From the NCBI GenBank assembly GCA_027605045.1, contig JAQFWX010000003.1, forward strand, positions 1,612,001 through 1,676,000: DNA of 64,000 nucleotides, in the 5' to 3' direction. The translations under genes and the position numbers were made by a program. The notes below the pieces were generated by a model. The model had not been told where the DNA came from, did not search any database, and saw only the letters and a program-made list of their open reading frames with translations. Origin of the DNA: Phallus indusiatus. Taxonomy: Eukaryota > Basidiomycota > Agaricomycetes > Phallales > Phallaceae. This document shows positions 12,110-23,952 of this stretch, piece by piece; positions within the stretch are counted from its first letter, which is position 1, and each line of letters starts with the position of its first letter.

Positions 12110-15100
12110 GCGTGGGGAAGCGGGACTAAACGATGGGCTTGTTGGGGAATATCTCGGAGACGTTGGGCTAAACGAGGGACTTGTGGGTGAGTATCGTGGG
12201 GAGGTAGGGCTGAATGATGGTGATTGTGGACTGTAACGAGGAGAGGTTGGGGAAAATGTAGGAGAGGTAGGAGAGTAGCGAGGGCTAGTAGGCGAGTATC
12301 CCGGAGAAGTCAAATTCAGTGCGGGTGAAGTAGGAGAGTAAGTGGGAGAGGTTGCACCACGAGAACGATCATAAAATGGCGAAGTAGCATAAGGAGATGT
12401 AGCAAAGGGTGAAGTTGCTGCGGCTCCGAAAGGTGATTGCGGAACGTATGGCGATGTGGGGGAATATGCATTAGGAGACGATGGACTATACGCTGGCCCT
12501 GCCGGGGACATTCCACCAGCACCCAGAGGACTTTGACCGAAACCAAGGTACTGGTAATTGGCGGTTTCTTCTCCACCACTAGCTGCAAGAGGCGAGAAAG
12601 CGGCTGCGTCACCCTTGAACGATGAATCAACCCACATCGGCGAATTACTGTCGTACGGGGTCATAGCCACGGGCCCGGGTGTCATGGCACCATCGGCGTG
12701 GGCGGTGAGTAAGGTGTCCGCCTGAAGACGGGAGTCCACGATAACATCCTTTAACATATCCATGTCAAGAGCAACATCAAACGCCCCAGTTCCCATGGGC
12801 GCCATTTGACCAAATAGTACGTTTTCTGCGATACCATGACAATCGTCTTTTTCACCAATGGCAGCAGCCTCCATCAAAATCTCCACTGTTTCTTCGAAAG
12901 AACATCTCATCAAGGCACCCGTTTCTGCACGATTGATACCATGTCGAGTGATAGCCATCAGAGATCCTCGATGGGTCATGAGGTCACAAAGTAAAGCGAG
13001 GTGGCGGAAATTGACATAAGAACCATCAAACTCGATGACGGACCGCAGCTCTCTCAATAAAGCAGCCCGGGCGGCTTCGATACCCAATACCTTGAATATC
13101 TCGACGCAGCTGTTTGAGTATGTTCTGCGGAAGTCAACTCCCTCGATGCACATGACCTTCTTCAAGTTGACACCGTCAGTCTCCAAGACCCACTCCTTGT
13201 CACCCTTAGTATCAATGACTCCTTCAGACGAAATCGTGACTTTGTCATGCTTAATCAAAAAGACACGGCGAATGTCATCGACGCCGCGAAGACTGACAGA
13301 GTTAAGCATAGTGTTCTCCAGCTGACGAAGGAACATGTCCTCCTCAACAGCTGCTACGCCCTCTTCGTCCTTGTCCATACTCCCAAGTACACGACAACGA
13401 ATGATCAATTTCTCAGAATTGTCTTCACTCCATATGGCAAAAAGATCCTGTGCGAAACTGTCGGCAATCCGACTCGCCACGAAACTCATGTCAAGTTTCC
13501 TGTCCAACATTTTGGCTCGATCTAATTCAAGACGGAGAAGCCAGGGCGACTGCATATGTAGTTGGCTTTCAATGTTTGGATCTGGAATTGCAAAGAACGC
13601 TTCCACGAAATCCCTGTCCTCGTCAATTATAGTGGCGGTCGGGTCGGGATCGTACCAGATCTCTACTGCTGCAGTAACAGTACGAAGTGACGTATAAGCG
13701 AGTTCCGTTTGAACGGCTTTGGCTTGGTCATCGTCTTTGGCTCGATCGGGGGTCAGGTAGACGGTTAACGACGGCGTCTTGATATTTGTCGCGACGTTAA
13801 TGATTTCCTTCAATCGAGGTACACCCAATGTGACGTTCTTTGAAGCGACACCTGCATAATGGAAAGTGTTCAACGTCATCTGTGTGGCTGGTTCACCAAT
13901 AGATTGCGCTGCCAGTGTCCCGCACATCTCTCCAGGATTAACAGTTGATTGATTGAACTTCGTTTCTACTTCACCCAACACCCATTCAAACGCTTCCCGG
14001 TTCAAGTGGTATTCTTCTAGCACGGGTCGAGTTGCAAACGTTGACCGAAGGAGTATGTTAAACAACAGTGTTGCATTGTCCTGCATTTCACGGCTGATGA
14101 CATCGTCGCCACGGACAATGATAAGCCTGGAAGATAATGCTTTTACTGAATCGATGATGTAAGCGGGGAGGAGGTCACTGGGTTTCCGACGGTCTATGTG
14201 GAAAATCTGCTGCGAATTCTGCACAATTCGTCGAAGATTCACAGGTAGATAGTGTGGTCGAGTTGCATCGTTAGCTGTAAAGACGAAGTCCCGGAGGATG
14301 CGACGATCTTCAACCAATTGATTCCATTCCTCATCCAGTTTGGTCTGCAATTCAATCGAACTATCGTCCAACCCGAACTGCAGGGTACCAGGCAAAAACC
14401 CTTTGGTAGGCTCTGTCACATCGACTCGGTATCGTCGCTCGAAGGCCCGATTGCTGAGATGGAACGTTTCTATTGATTGTCGTTCGATGAAGGCACCGTC
14501 GATCCCGTCTTCTCCGTAACTGAATTGGATTAAATCGCCCAGAGAATTGCGCACAGTTCCATCGTAGCAGACCATCACATCTTCCAAGGCTTTTACCAGA
14601 CGACGCTGAATATAACCTGTCTCGGCTGTCTTGACAGCCGTATCGATTAGACCTTCTCGACCAGCCATAGCGTGGAAGAAGAATTCCTGAGGAGTAAGAC
14701 CACGAAGATAAGAGTTTTCGACGAAGCCTCGAGCTTCAGCGGAGAAGTCATCTTTGCAGAAGTGAGGAAGTGTACGATGTTTGAAACCGAATGGAATCCG
14801 TTTTCCTTCGACACTTTGTTGTCCCACACAAACAGCCATCTGCGAGATGTTAATGAAAGAACCCTTGGAACCAGCTGTTACCATCTGCTTGACATTGTTG
14901 TCCTCTTTCAGACTTTTTTGAACTTCCTGCCCAGTCTCGTCTCGAGCCACGTTCAGCTCTCTGTTGACTTTGCTTTCGAAAGACTCTCTTATAGTCATAC
15001 CGGGCGACGGACGAAGACGGTCTTGGTAGGCCTCTTGAAGAATGTCTTGCACCTTGGTCTTGGCTTCGGTAATACGATGTTTGATGATAAGCATAGTACG

Positions 15101-18089
15101 CTTATCCGCAATAGTATCGCCAATACCAATACTGAATCCGTTGTGAAATAGCCAATAATTAACGATCCATTGAATGCCAGTGAACAATGTAACGCAAGCC
15201 TCTGGTCCCTTCTCGCGGAAAACAACGTGAATCAAACCACCCTGGGAGGCACCGACAGTCTTTTTCTCCACAATTCCGTATATTATATCACCGTTTTCGA
15301 CTAGAATGCCGTCATCGAAGACAGGATTTGGAGACCGATCGTCGGCGTTCCGGGAAATGTTGATACCTCGAGGAATGGCCATACTGAGCACCTGTTTACC
15401 GGTCCACAAGGGTTTGGGTTTAATTATGGCCGGTGTAGGAATTGTACCATCCCAATTAGGTACCCAGAGTAATATATTTTGTACTTGACTCCAATCCAAG
15501 AATGAATCTCGCAATGTGAATTTTCTGATACCGCAAAGGGTATCTTGAACAATACCCATGACAGGTTTGTTGGCTTGAGGAGATATGATCTGACGTGGCA
15601 CCCACGCGACTTGGCTCAACTCTGCTCGAGTCTCTTCACTCTGTGGAATGCTGGATAACGTTAAATCAGTGCTCAATGAAATAGAAAACAGTACTTACTG
15701 CATATTCATCTCGTCACCGTCAAAATCAGCGTTGTAAGGTGGAGTGACGGACAAGTTTAACCGAAATGCTTTCAGCATAAAGAGTTAATTATAATATCTT
15801 AACAAAGGAAAAAAAACGACTCACTTGAATAAGGCATTAATTTTACTCGATGACTCATCATACTCATTTTATGAAGAGAGGGTTGACGATTAAATAGAAC
15901 AAAGCTGCGGGAAATTAGTCCAGGACAAAGGAAAGGTAAATATAGCAACTCACTCTCCGTCTTTCAAATGCCGCTCTACAACCCATCCATAATTTAAGAA
16001 AGCATCTGCTCGTTTATTATGCCGCAAGTCGATTCGTTCACCCGTATCTCGAACTACGTAACGTGCTCCCGGATACTCCAAGGGACCATTTCGCACTAAC
16101 TCTTGAAGATAGGCGATGTTGTATGGTGTAACTGAAGAAGATCAGCCGACAGTTGTACTCCTAGGCACTTCTACAATACCTCTTTCTGGATATGTCAAGG
16201 TCATGGCAATGCTCTTAGGCACACCGACTTCATCGAGAGCAATGTTCGGATCGCCAGTAATGACCGTTCTCGCCGAGAAATCCACACGCTTTCCCATTAG
16301 ATTTCCACGTAGACGACCCTCTTTTCCTTTTAGACGCGCACGGATCGCCTTCAGTGGACGCCCAGACTTTTGTAAAGCCTGGGGAATACCGGCAATATCG
16401 TTGTCCATGTATGTGGCGACATGAAACTGTTGAAAGAATATCAGAAAAGATGCAGTACGTATAGAAATTGCATTACTTGGAGTAATTGCTCGAACTCTGA
16501 TGTTACATGCGCCGGTACACCCTCCTGCTCGCACCGTCGAACATTAGCAGATGCTTTCACAATGTCCGTTAGCTTGAATGTCAGGTCATCTTCACTGCGC
16601 ACTGTACCACCGTCTACGGCAATACTGGGTCGAACTGCGGGAGGCGGCACAGGGAGCACAGTAAGAATCATCCAGTCAGGACGTGCATATTCTTCGCTTA
16701 ATCCCAGCAAAGCTATGTCGGAAGAAGGAATTTTCTTCAGAACATTCCAGCATTCGCTTGCCGTAAATGCTCGTTTTTCAGGTTGAGTAGATTTGACGTC
16801 CTACCGCGAACGGAATGTTCTTAAACCTTGGGTGTCATGACACTAGATTCGACTCACCATATCATCCTCATCCTTTGTTTTCTTGTACTGCAGGTACAGC
16901 TTCAATCCCTCCTTTCGGATAACAGGCTGAACATGACCGCAACCACCGTGACCTTTTTTAGCACCTGTCGATTCATCGGGTACATCTGCTTCGTTCTCCT
17001 CAATTGCATCCAGTTCGCAGACAGTTTTTGATTTGCAGTAACTCCAAACCACATTCATACGTGTTTTTGCGTCACGAGAATGCTTAACTTTCTCGGCGAA
17101 GGAGGGATCAGACTAAAACCATGGGTGTAGTGAAATAGGCGGGAAATCACGACACAGACCAAGGAAGAAAAAAAATATGAAAATGTATGTTAGCAATTGT
17201 TACGCGGACTCCCCATACGGGTTTAATTAAATATAAAACAAAAGAAGGGCCAAAACGATTAGACAAAACGTAAGAAGAACATGCTTAGTTTTGCCGGTGA
17301 AGGTGTGCGTTTACTACCACAACAAAGGAGAACTTCCGTTAGAAGGTTCCTTTATCGGGTCAATCCATCTTGTTCGCACTCCTCGTTAAAGCCCCCCATT
17401 TCACCCGCATCGTGGGCCCAACCATAAGAAGTGTGTGCAACGGTTGAACGCGGCGGTCAAGCGACCGAAGTCGCGCGCCCAACCCCACTTCAAAGGAAGG
17501 AGCTCCAACAACTTAAAAAGAAACGACTACGGGTTTGGGGTTCCCCTCAATGGGGAGAGCCCCCAGAAAATTTGGAGAGGTGGGGCGCGAAAACGAGTTG
17601 AGAGCAAAGGTAATGTCGACTCACAAGGTCGGCCTTGAGCTTGCCACAATTGACACATATACTCTCCAAGATCTTTTTCACTTTGACAATGAAACCTAGA
17701 GTACAAGTGTTAATAACGCTACAACAAAATTTATGATTGCATCCCTTACCAATGTGAAAGACTGGTCTGGCCAATTCTATATGCCCGAAATGACCCGGAC
17801 ACTCTGACATCCCTTCACCGCACGTCTGACATTTGAAATTTCGATCTATGGTACCTAAACGAGGATCCATAAGCCCGCCGGTCTTGGGCTTATGTGTGCC
17901 TTCTTCCCATAATTCCGGATGTTCGACTTTTGCGACAGAGTATGCTTTCTACGGCATGTTAGTGTAAAGCACAAAAACAGGTGGCATTACGCCTGAACTA
18001 ACAATTTCCTCCGGGGATAAGATACTAAATTGAACTTCTTTGACCTGGCGAATAGGAGCTGCAGAGTACGCAAATTGATGACCCAACAT
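11525..18089 (-). CDS. RPB1: DNA-directed RNA polymerase II largest subunit Rpb1
   Basis: Catalytic clamp subunit of RNA polymerase II. The start at 18089 gives [20 protein letters not shown], matching the fungal Rpb1 N-terminus. Recognised in order: zinc-binding clamp [20 protein letters not shown] (17830 region), the second Cys/His cluster [20 protein letters not shown], the fork/rudder region [20 protein letters not shown] with [16 protein letters not shown], the catalytic loop [10 protein letters not shown] (coded around 15704-15733, Mg-binding aspartates present), bridge-helix and trigger-loop regions ([19 protein letters not shown]), and a C-terminal heptad domain. The CTD has an irregular beginning ([18 protein letters not shown]) and then regular YSPTSPx/FSPTSPR repeats, ending [12 protein letters not shown]...LPSWE with TGA at 11525-11527. 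The final heptads come from tiny exons. Introns are about 50-60 nt except one of 512 nt (17113-17624). Identification is certain; the CTD tail splicing is the uncertain part. Confidence 0.97.
17113..17624 (-). other. Unusually long RPB1 intron (512 nt)
   Basis: The intron separates the exon ending GKLKADL (donor gtgagt) from the exon starting [20 protein letters not shown] (acceptor tttttag-like, ggttttag). It is about nine times longer than the other RPB1 introns. Its 17340-17620 half is G/C-richer than typical introns here, with blocks such as gggggctctcccc and cgcgcgac. It contains no coding sequence that I recognise. Both flanking exons match Rpb1, so the intron limits are well supported. 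Confidence 0.75.
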
Positions 18090-18972
18090 TGTGCAGTTAC
18101 AGGAGGAAAGATGACGGCCAAATGTAATGAAAGTAGTGCCAAAAGTCTTACAAAAACCGGCGAAAAAATTCTATGTCAATATGAAAGTAACCCAAACACA
18201 GCGAATCTTGGTTTATGAATCGAAAATAGACCTAAAACAAAGAGATGTACGGTGGGAGGGCACGAGGTGGCACCGAAGTTTGCAAGCCGACTTGACGTAA
18301 CAAAGCCGTAAAACCAGTAGAAACGCGTTGGTAAAATCCTATAAACCCGTTTGATTTACTTCGAATAAGGCAAGTCCGATACTACAGGGCCTAAGAGGTG
18401 GGGATGATGAACGTCGCGACGAGGACGCCTGCTTGTTTCTTATTTTTAAATCTCCGCTCAAAAAAAAAACCATCATGATCCTGTGGTTCCGTGGCCACTG
18501 ACTCCATCATTGAAAACTAGGCTCACTTGACTTTGGTGTGTTCCATAGCGTATGTTTATCTGAGTAGCTTTCCATGGAGCATGCGCAGTTTGCTTGATGT
18601 TGCTATGTTAAAGAGATTCCAGGTCGCGGCGCTGACTCCAATGCCACCATCTTCCCCGCAAAAGCTAGTTTTTACTTTTAACTTGTCGGAATTGAGAATA
18701 TACTCGGTTCAGATCGTAAACATATAATATCTGAAGATATTTCTAATGCACCCGCCTGAGAAACAGGATAAAAAGTCCTTTCGCAGATGGGGGCTTACGT
18801 AATCCGATTCACCCTCAAGCCTCCTGACTCTACCCCAAGTCTCCCTCGGATCCCCATATTAATCTTACTTCCGGGTCAATTTCACCTCCTTGTCATTATT
18901 ATCATTATTTTACCAGGCATCCTTCACACTTTTTTTGCTGGCATGGCCATTAGTTTGTCAGGACCACACACA
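18090..18972. promoter_or_regulatory. Divergent intergenic region RPB1 / ISA1
   Basis: About 880 bp between the RPB1 start (-) and the chosen ISA1 start (+). The last 180 bp before ISA1 are C/T-rich on the plus strand (ctcccttggatcc-like, ccatcttccccgc), as in a fungal promoter. An open frame precedes the chosen ISA1 ATG from 18787 but is hydrophobic and low-complexity. No separate gene was recognised. Confidence 0.45.
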
Positions 18973-19802
18973 ATGACGAGCCTCTCCCATCCCACCTCTT
19001 TATGGTTATTCTTTCGACCCACAACTTGCCGACGATTCTTGAGAACCAAAGCATGGAGTCGTAGATTAACAATTCACTCAGGGCTGGACTTGTATCCGCC
19101 ACGCTTGCAGCATCATCCACGCTTCCGGTATAACTCAACTATGGTATCACACTCACATTCAAGCCGTTCGAAGGAGCCACCATTAGCTGATTCGCCTCCG
19201 GTTGTTATTCCGAAATGGGACGAGGGAATGTCGGGTGTGGCATCAAACTCAGAGTCTACAAATAGAACAGCTAGACAAGTGCCACCCGAAGCGGACAGAG
19301 TAAAGCCATCTGTACAAGCACAAAACTCAGCGCAGCCAGCCGTGTCCCGATCCCGACTACGGCCCAGTAAAGCTGCTATAAGTTTGGTGAGTCAAATGCA
19401 CTCGGTTCCACGCTACTTTATGTGTTAATATACATACGCAGACTCCCGCTGCTGTTTCTCGCCTCCGGACACTCGTAAGCGGCCCTACACCGCAACTCAT
19501 CCGTATAGGCGTACGAAATAAAGGCTGCGCCGGCATGTCATATCATCTTGATTACGTCGAAGGTCCTAGCAAGTTCGACGAAGTTGTGGAACAAGATGGG
19601 GTCAAGGTGCTTATAGACAGCAAGGCATTATTTTCAATTATTGGGAGCGAGATGGACTGGAAAGAGGATAAATTAAGGTGCGAACATCCTTTAGTCACCA
19701 ATCTTAACGTCAGAGGTTAACATTCTGTCTAGCTCAAAATTTGCGTTTAAGAATCCAAATATCAAAGATGCCTGCGGGTGCGGGGAGTCCTTTAACATCT
19801 AA
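18973..19802 (+). CDS. ISA1: Mitochondrial A-type iron-sulfur cluster carrier Isa1
   Basis: A-type carrier (IscA/HesB family) that acts late in mitochondrial Fe-S assembly, with Isa2 and Iba57, to supply [4Fe-4S] proteins such as aconitase, lipoate synthase and complex I. Three exons (18973-19386, 19442-19677, 19733-19802) give 239 residues. The chosen start gives a basic, hydroxylated leader (MTSLSHPTSLWLFF...RRFLRTKAWSRRL) that fits a mitochondrial presequence; other in-frame ATGs at 18943 and 19141 cannot be excluded. A disordered Ser/Pro linker follows. The domain itself starts at TPAAVSRLRTL and contains LIRIGVRNKGCAGMSYHLDY, DSKALFSIIGSEMDW and the end CGCGESFNI. All three ligand cysteines (GCAG, CGC) are present. 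NDUFS4, a subunit of an Fe-S enzyme, lies 3 kb away. Confidence 0.92.
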
Positions 19803-20226
19803 TGGGATGTGAGAGGCTATCACCTCCCTCAGGATTTCCTTTTCTTCATGCGCGCACAGATGTTAGATTTTCACATAACCCCATTCGCTTACTGCATAAC
19901 GCCACTAATCTGTATTCTACTCTGGATCTTTACTTTTATGATGGCATAATTATACATAGACTTGAGATGATTTGTACACTTCAGTATATTACGATAATAA
20001 GAGTGCCCGTGACATAATATCATATGGTACAATGATGAGTCAAAGTGATGCTGTCAGTCAGAATTTGGTTGTATTTGATGGTAGTAGTGAGTAGAAGATT
20101 CGCTGAGGAAAGGCTCCGCCGTAGCGCTTAGTCATCTTGAGCCGCCTACTTACAACTTCAACCAACTTTAGCTCCTATTCACACTATTCACATAGGCTTC
20201 CGTCGACTTTCTTCTAGTTGACCAGT

Positions 20227-22734
20227 ATGTCTATCAGTGCCTTGATTTGGGGACAATCGCAGTTTGAGGAAGCCGTTGGTAAGTTGAGGTTAAGGAGCTT
20301 TCCCAACACATACGTCAACTTACAATTCACTCGCCACAGAAAAAGCCACGTCAGAGTTACGACTTAATGAAGAAGATATCGCACTGAACCTCGAGATTTG
20401 CGATCAGATACGCTCAAAGTCTGTGCCTCCCAAAGACGCAGCTCGTGTTTTGAAGCGACGACTGAATCATAAGAACCCCAACGTTCAACTGCTAGCCTTA
20501 GGGGTAATTGTTACATATAACTGATTGGTTTGGAAATATGCTAATGTACTTGTAGCTTATAGATACTTGCGTTAAGAATGGAGGAGATCATTTCCTAACG
20601 GAAATAGCGTCGAAAGAGTTCATGGACAACCTCGTCTCAGTCTTGAAGATTAAGGATCTCAACTTTGAAGTAAAGAACAAAATTTTGAGGCTAATTCAAA
20701 ATTGGTCGACTGCATTCGAAGGAAAATATACTTTGGCATATGTGGGTCAGGTCTATAAGGATTTAAAGTCATCAGGCAAGTCTGGTACTTATTAAGCCTA
20801 AGGATGACCTAAACTAACTTGTCGTAACACAGGGTTCCAATTTCCTCCAAAAGACTTGACTCTTGCCAATTCCGCGATGATAGATACATCAACGGCTCCA
20901 GAATGGATAGATTCGGATGTCTGTTTGAAATGCAGGGACGCGTTCGGTTTTATTAATCGAAAGCACCATTGCCGGAATTGTGGCGGGGTATTTGATCATA
21001 GATGTTCTTCAAAAACAATGCCACTTCCTCATTTCGGTATTACTCAAGAAGTCAGAGTTTGCGACCCTTGTCATACTAAGCTTTCCAAGAATAACAAAGA
21101 GAGGGAAAGACCGTGAGTATTGTCTATCTATTTCCTTATAAAAATATTGAAACAATTGATCATAGTCAAAGCGTTGACTTTTCTCGCAACACAATTCATC
21201 CCCGGCAGGACTCTATCTCTCGGAAACGTCGTAGCGTGCGAGATTTTTCGGATGCAGATATACAACGAGCAATACAGCTTTCTCTTCAAGAGAACGCTAC
21301 TTCGAGTCCAAGATCTTCGACATGGGAAACATCTGAACCTCCCTTGTACGATCGCAAGACCCGTCCGCGTAACCGAAACGAGGAAGAAGATGACGCAGAA
21401 CTTCAGGCAGCGATTCAAGCCAGCTTGCGCGAGGCGAACGCTCCAAAGCCCAGTGCTCCTATCACATCTCCGTCTCCATCGGAGCAGTACAATGGCTACG
21501 CACGCAACGACTATTTTTATGACCAAGACCGTAGCGACAATCGGACTCCAACTCCCAGAACTCAACTCCCTTTGCCATCGTTGCCAAATCATGATCTTGG
21601 ACTCAGTGAATCAGATGCCATCTTGACATTTAGCCAAACCGTGCACGATGCGCGATCACAGGGCAGTTCAGATTTATCGCGAATACCTAATATACATGAG
21701 CTGTACAGTCGCGCCAGTGGTTTGCGTCCCAAGTTGGCTTTGAGTTTGGATGAAACAGGGCGGAAAGAGGGTTAGCCAATTATTATCCCAGGATCTGGAA
21801 TACTAATTGCTTATACATATTATTAGAAATGCTCGGGGAAATGCACGAAAAACTATCGGAAGCCGTGAAATTGTATGACAAGATCCTGACCGGACAGTTA
21901 TCGCGTCCGAGATGGCGGTCACCCCAAGTTTCTCAAGAGCAATCGTATACTGCATTACCACAATGGTCGGCTTCTCCTTCTATGCAAAATGCAACATACA
22001 TGGCATCGCCACCTCCCGTACCGGTAATGAGCACACGGCCTACGAGTATGTATTCCGAGCCACAGTATGCTGCTCCCCAAGTTACTCAGGCGGCGCCATC
22101 GTACCAACCATCAGCGAGTTCGTATCATAATCCCGAGGTTTCCCAAAACCAGCTTTACCAACAACCGGCGTCACCTGTTTCCATTTCACCGTCTCATATG
22201 AATTCGTTACAGTCGCCACCAGAACAAACGCTACACTCACAAGATAGATGGTCTCCTCCGCAAAACAATCAGTATCAGTCAATACACGGCGCATTAGGAA
22301 ATACTGCCCCAGTTGTTTCGTATTCGCAAGCTCAGACGCAAGGGTCTGCGGTACCTGTTCCTGCACAACCACCACAACAGGTCTTTTCACCGGTTCCTGA
22401 ACAGCCGCAAGTACAGCAGTATCCACCTTCCGTTGTTCAATACCATCAGGAGTCGTCTTCACCCGTTATGCCAACATTATCGAGACAAAATACCTTATCG
22501 CAAGCACAACCTTCAGTTTCTTTTGCGTCAGCGCATGTATCGAATGGCCTGAATCCAACATCATATCACAACGTTACCACCTCTCCAGTTCCACCACAGT
22601 CCTATCATGTGCCTTCTCAGTTACCGTCTTTCCCGACAGCGCCTTCTTCGGATCCTATCTCACTATCGATGTATTCACCTCCTGCTGGTTTCGAAAAACC
22701 AGAACAAAAAGAGGTGTTATTGATTGATCTATAA
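20227..22734 (+). CDS. VPS27: ESCRT-0 subunit Vps27 (VHS-FYVE-UIM)
   Basis: Endosomal sorting protein that recognises ubiquitinated cargo on PI3P-containing endosomes and recruits ESCRT-I. Six exons (20227-20278, 20340-20503, 20556-20775, 20833-21112, 21166-21770, 21827-22734) give 742 residues. Seen in order: a VHS domain (residues ~1-145, [18 protein letters not shown] to VYKDLKSSG), a FYVE zinc finger ([30 protein letters not shown]), two ubiquitin-interacting motifs ([14 protein letters not shown] and [15 protein letters not shown]), a short helical GAT-like segment ([20 protein letters not shown]), then a Pro/Gln/Ser-rich tail with a PTAP motif (near 22633-22644), the classical ligand of the Vps23/TSG101 UEV domain. 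The protein ends in LLIDL, a clathrin box at the very C-terminus as in yeast. The third intron appears to be GC-AG (gcaagt at 20776), required for the conserved SSGFQFPP. Confidence 0.95.
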
Positions 22735-22944
22735 TAGGACCGGCGTTTGTTCCATACTTCTTGCTTTGTGTTCGAATCTCATAGCATCAGCTTCACAGAA
22801 GCGAATGGAGAGGGATATAGTGCAGGTCAATAAGTATTAATGTTACCTTTGTATTTTATAGATTATATTTACTATGCGAGAACTTGAATTAATGTTATAA
22901 ACTCAAAACCATAGGATGAGTCTTTATATAATACGATATATACA

Positions 22945-23743
22945 TTATTTTGTTCTAATCATCCTCAACTCGTTGGGATTGTAAACGAAATTCTCACTAG
23001 AAACACAGAGTTATTAGGGCCTTAAAAACTTATTTAAAGTAATCATACCTGTAATTTTTCGGCGGAATACGTTTGACCGTTGAGGGTTGAATGTAGTAAT
23101 CCCAACCTGGATAAGAAAGAGTTCAGAAAGGAGATAAGGAGGCATTAGAAAGGGTAAACATGCCCTGTTTCTCAGCGAACCTAACTGCATCTTCTTTAGT
23201 CGAGAAGAGTAGCTTGGTTCCTTGCATGTAATCCGCCCTGGGTATATCTGTGAGGTTTGATATAACAATACGATAAGGATCTTCAACGTACGAGCTCGCC
23301 CATCCCATTAGTGGATTTTGCCACCTGCCGGCGCCAGGAAGAACGTCCCAGTTGATCCTCCACTTCTCCTTCACTCCTCCGCTCTGCATTGTGTTTCGTG
23401 TCGGTTGGTAGATTCTGACAAGTCGATGTCTCAATTCCACTGGATCATGAATGAGATGGGGAATGAAATTCAATCAATTTAAAGGATAAATACCTGGAGC
23501 ACCACTGACAATTTCCGCCGCGACGGGTACTTCACTTGTTTCCGGTACGGGTGCGACTGGCGATGACTGCGATTTGCCGCCAGTGACGCTGCCAGAGTCT
23601 TCCTTGGATGCTTGTGGTGGAGTGGTAGGCACTTGTGTTGCATTTGTAGTCGCATTTCTGCATGTCAAATAATATGCATTTCCGCTTCTAAAAGGAAATG
23701 AGACGGCGGTCGACCGCCTTGAAAGGCGGATGAAAGTAGACAT
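22945..23743 (-). CDS. NDUFS4: NADH:ubiquinone oxidoreductase 18/21-kDa accessory subunit (NDUFS4)
   Basis: Accessory subunit of mitochondrial complex I, on the matrix arm near the NADH-oxidising module; needed for assembly and stability. The start at 23743 gives a basic leader ([20 protein letters not shown]) fitting a mitochondrial presequence, then a Pro/Thr/Ser linker. After an intron (donor at 23493) the conserved domain begins: [76 protein letters not shown] and, through two more short introns, [20 protein letters not shown] then MIRTK with TAA at 22945-22947. The NPLMGWxSS and terminal RTK are hallmarks of the family. It shares a 209-bp promoter with glycogenin. Confidence 0.93.
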
Positions 23744-23952
23744 TAGTTTCTTGAAAGCTTGTGGACACCTGTTGACGGGTGTTCTAATCTCCTTCCGAGC
23801 TTACGTAAGATTTCCCGAAACTTTCAGGATCGCTGAGCTGGGGAAAGCAATGTTCTATTTCTTTGGTTCCTAATAACTCCGTAACAAAAAATCCGCGTCT
23901 TCAAAGCTATCACTTCTGTCGTCGCTGAAGGTCGCTGGAGGTTGCAAAAACC

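Noticed and set aside
22760..22790. tRNA-like word gtgttcgaatctc
   Set aside because: No cloverleaf could be drawn around it; it lies in the VPS27 3' flank. No convincing tRNA, rRNA or CRISPR array was found anywhere in the window.
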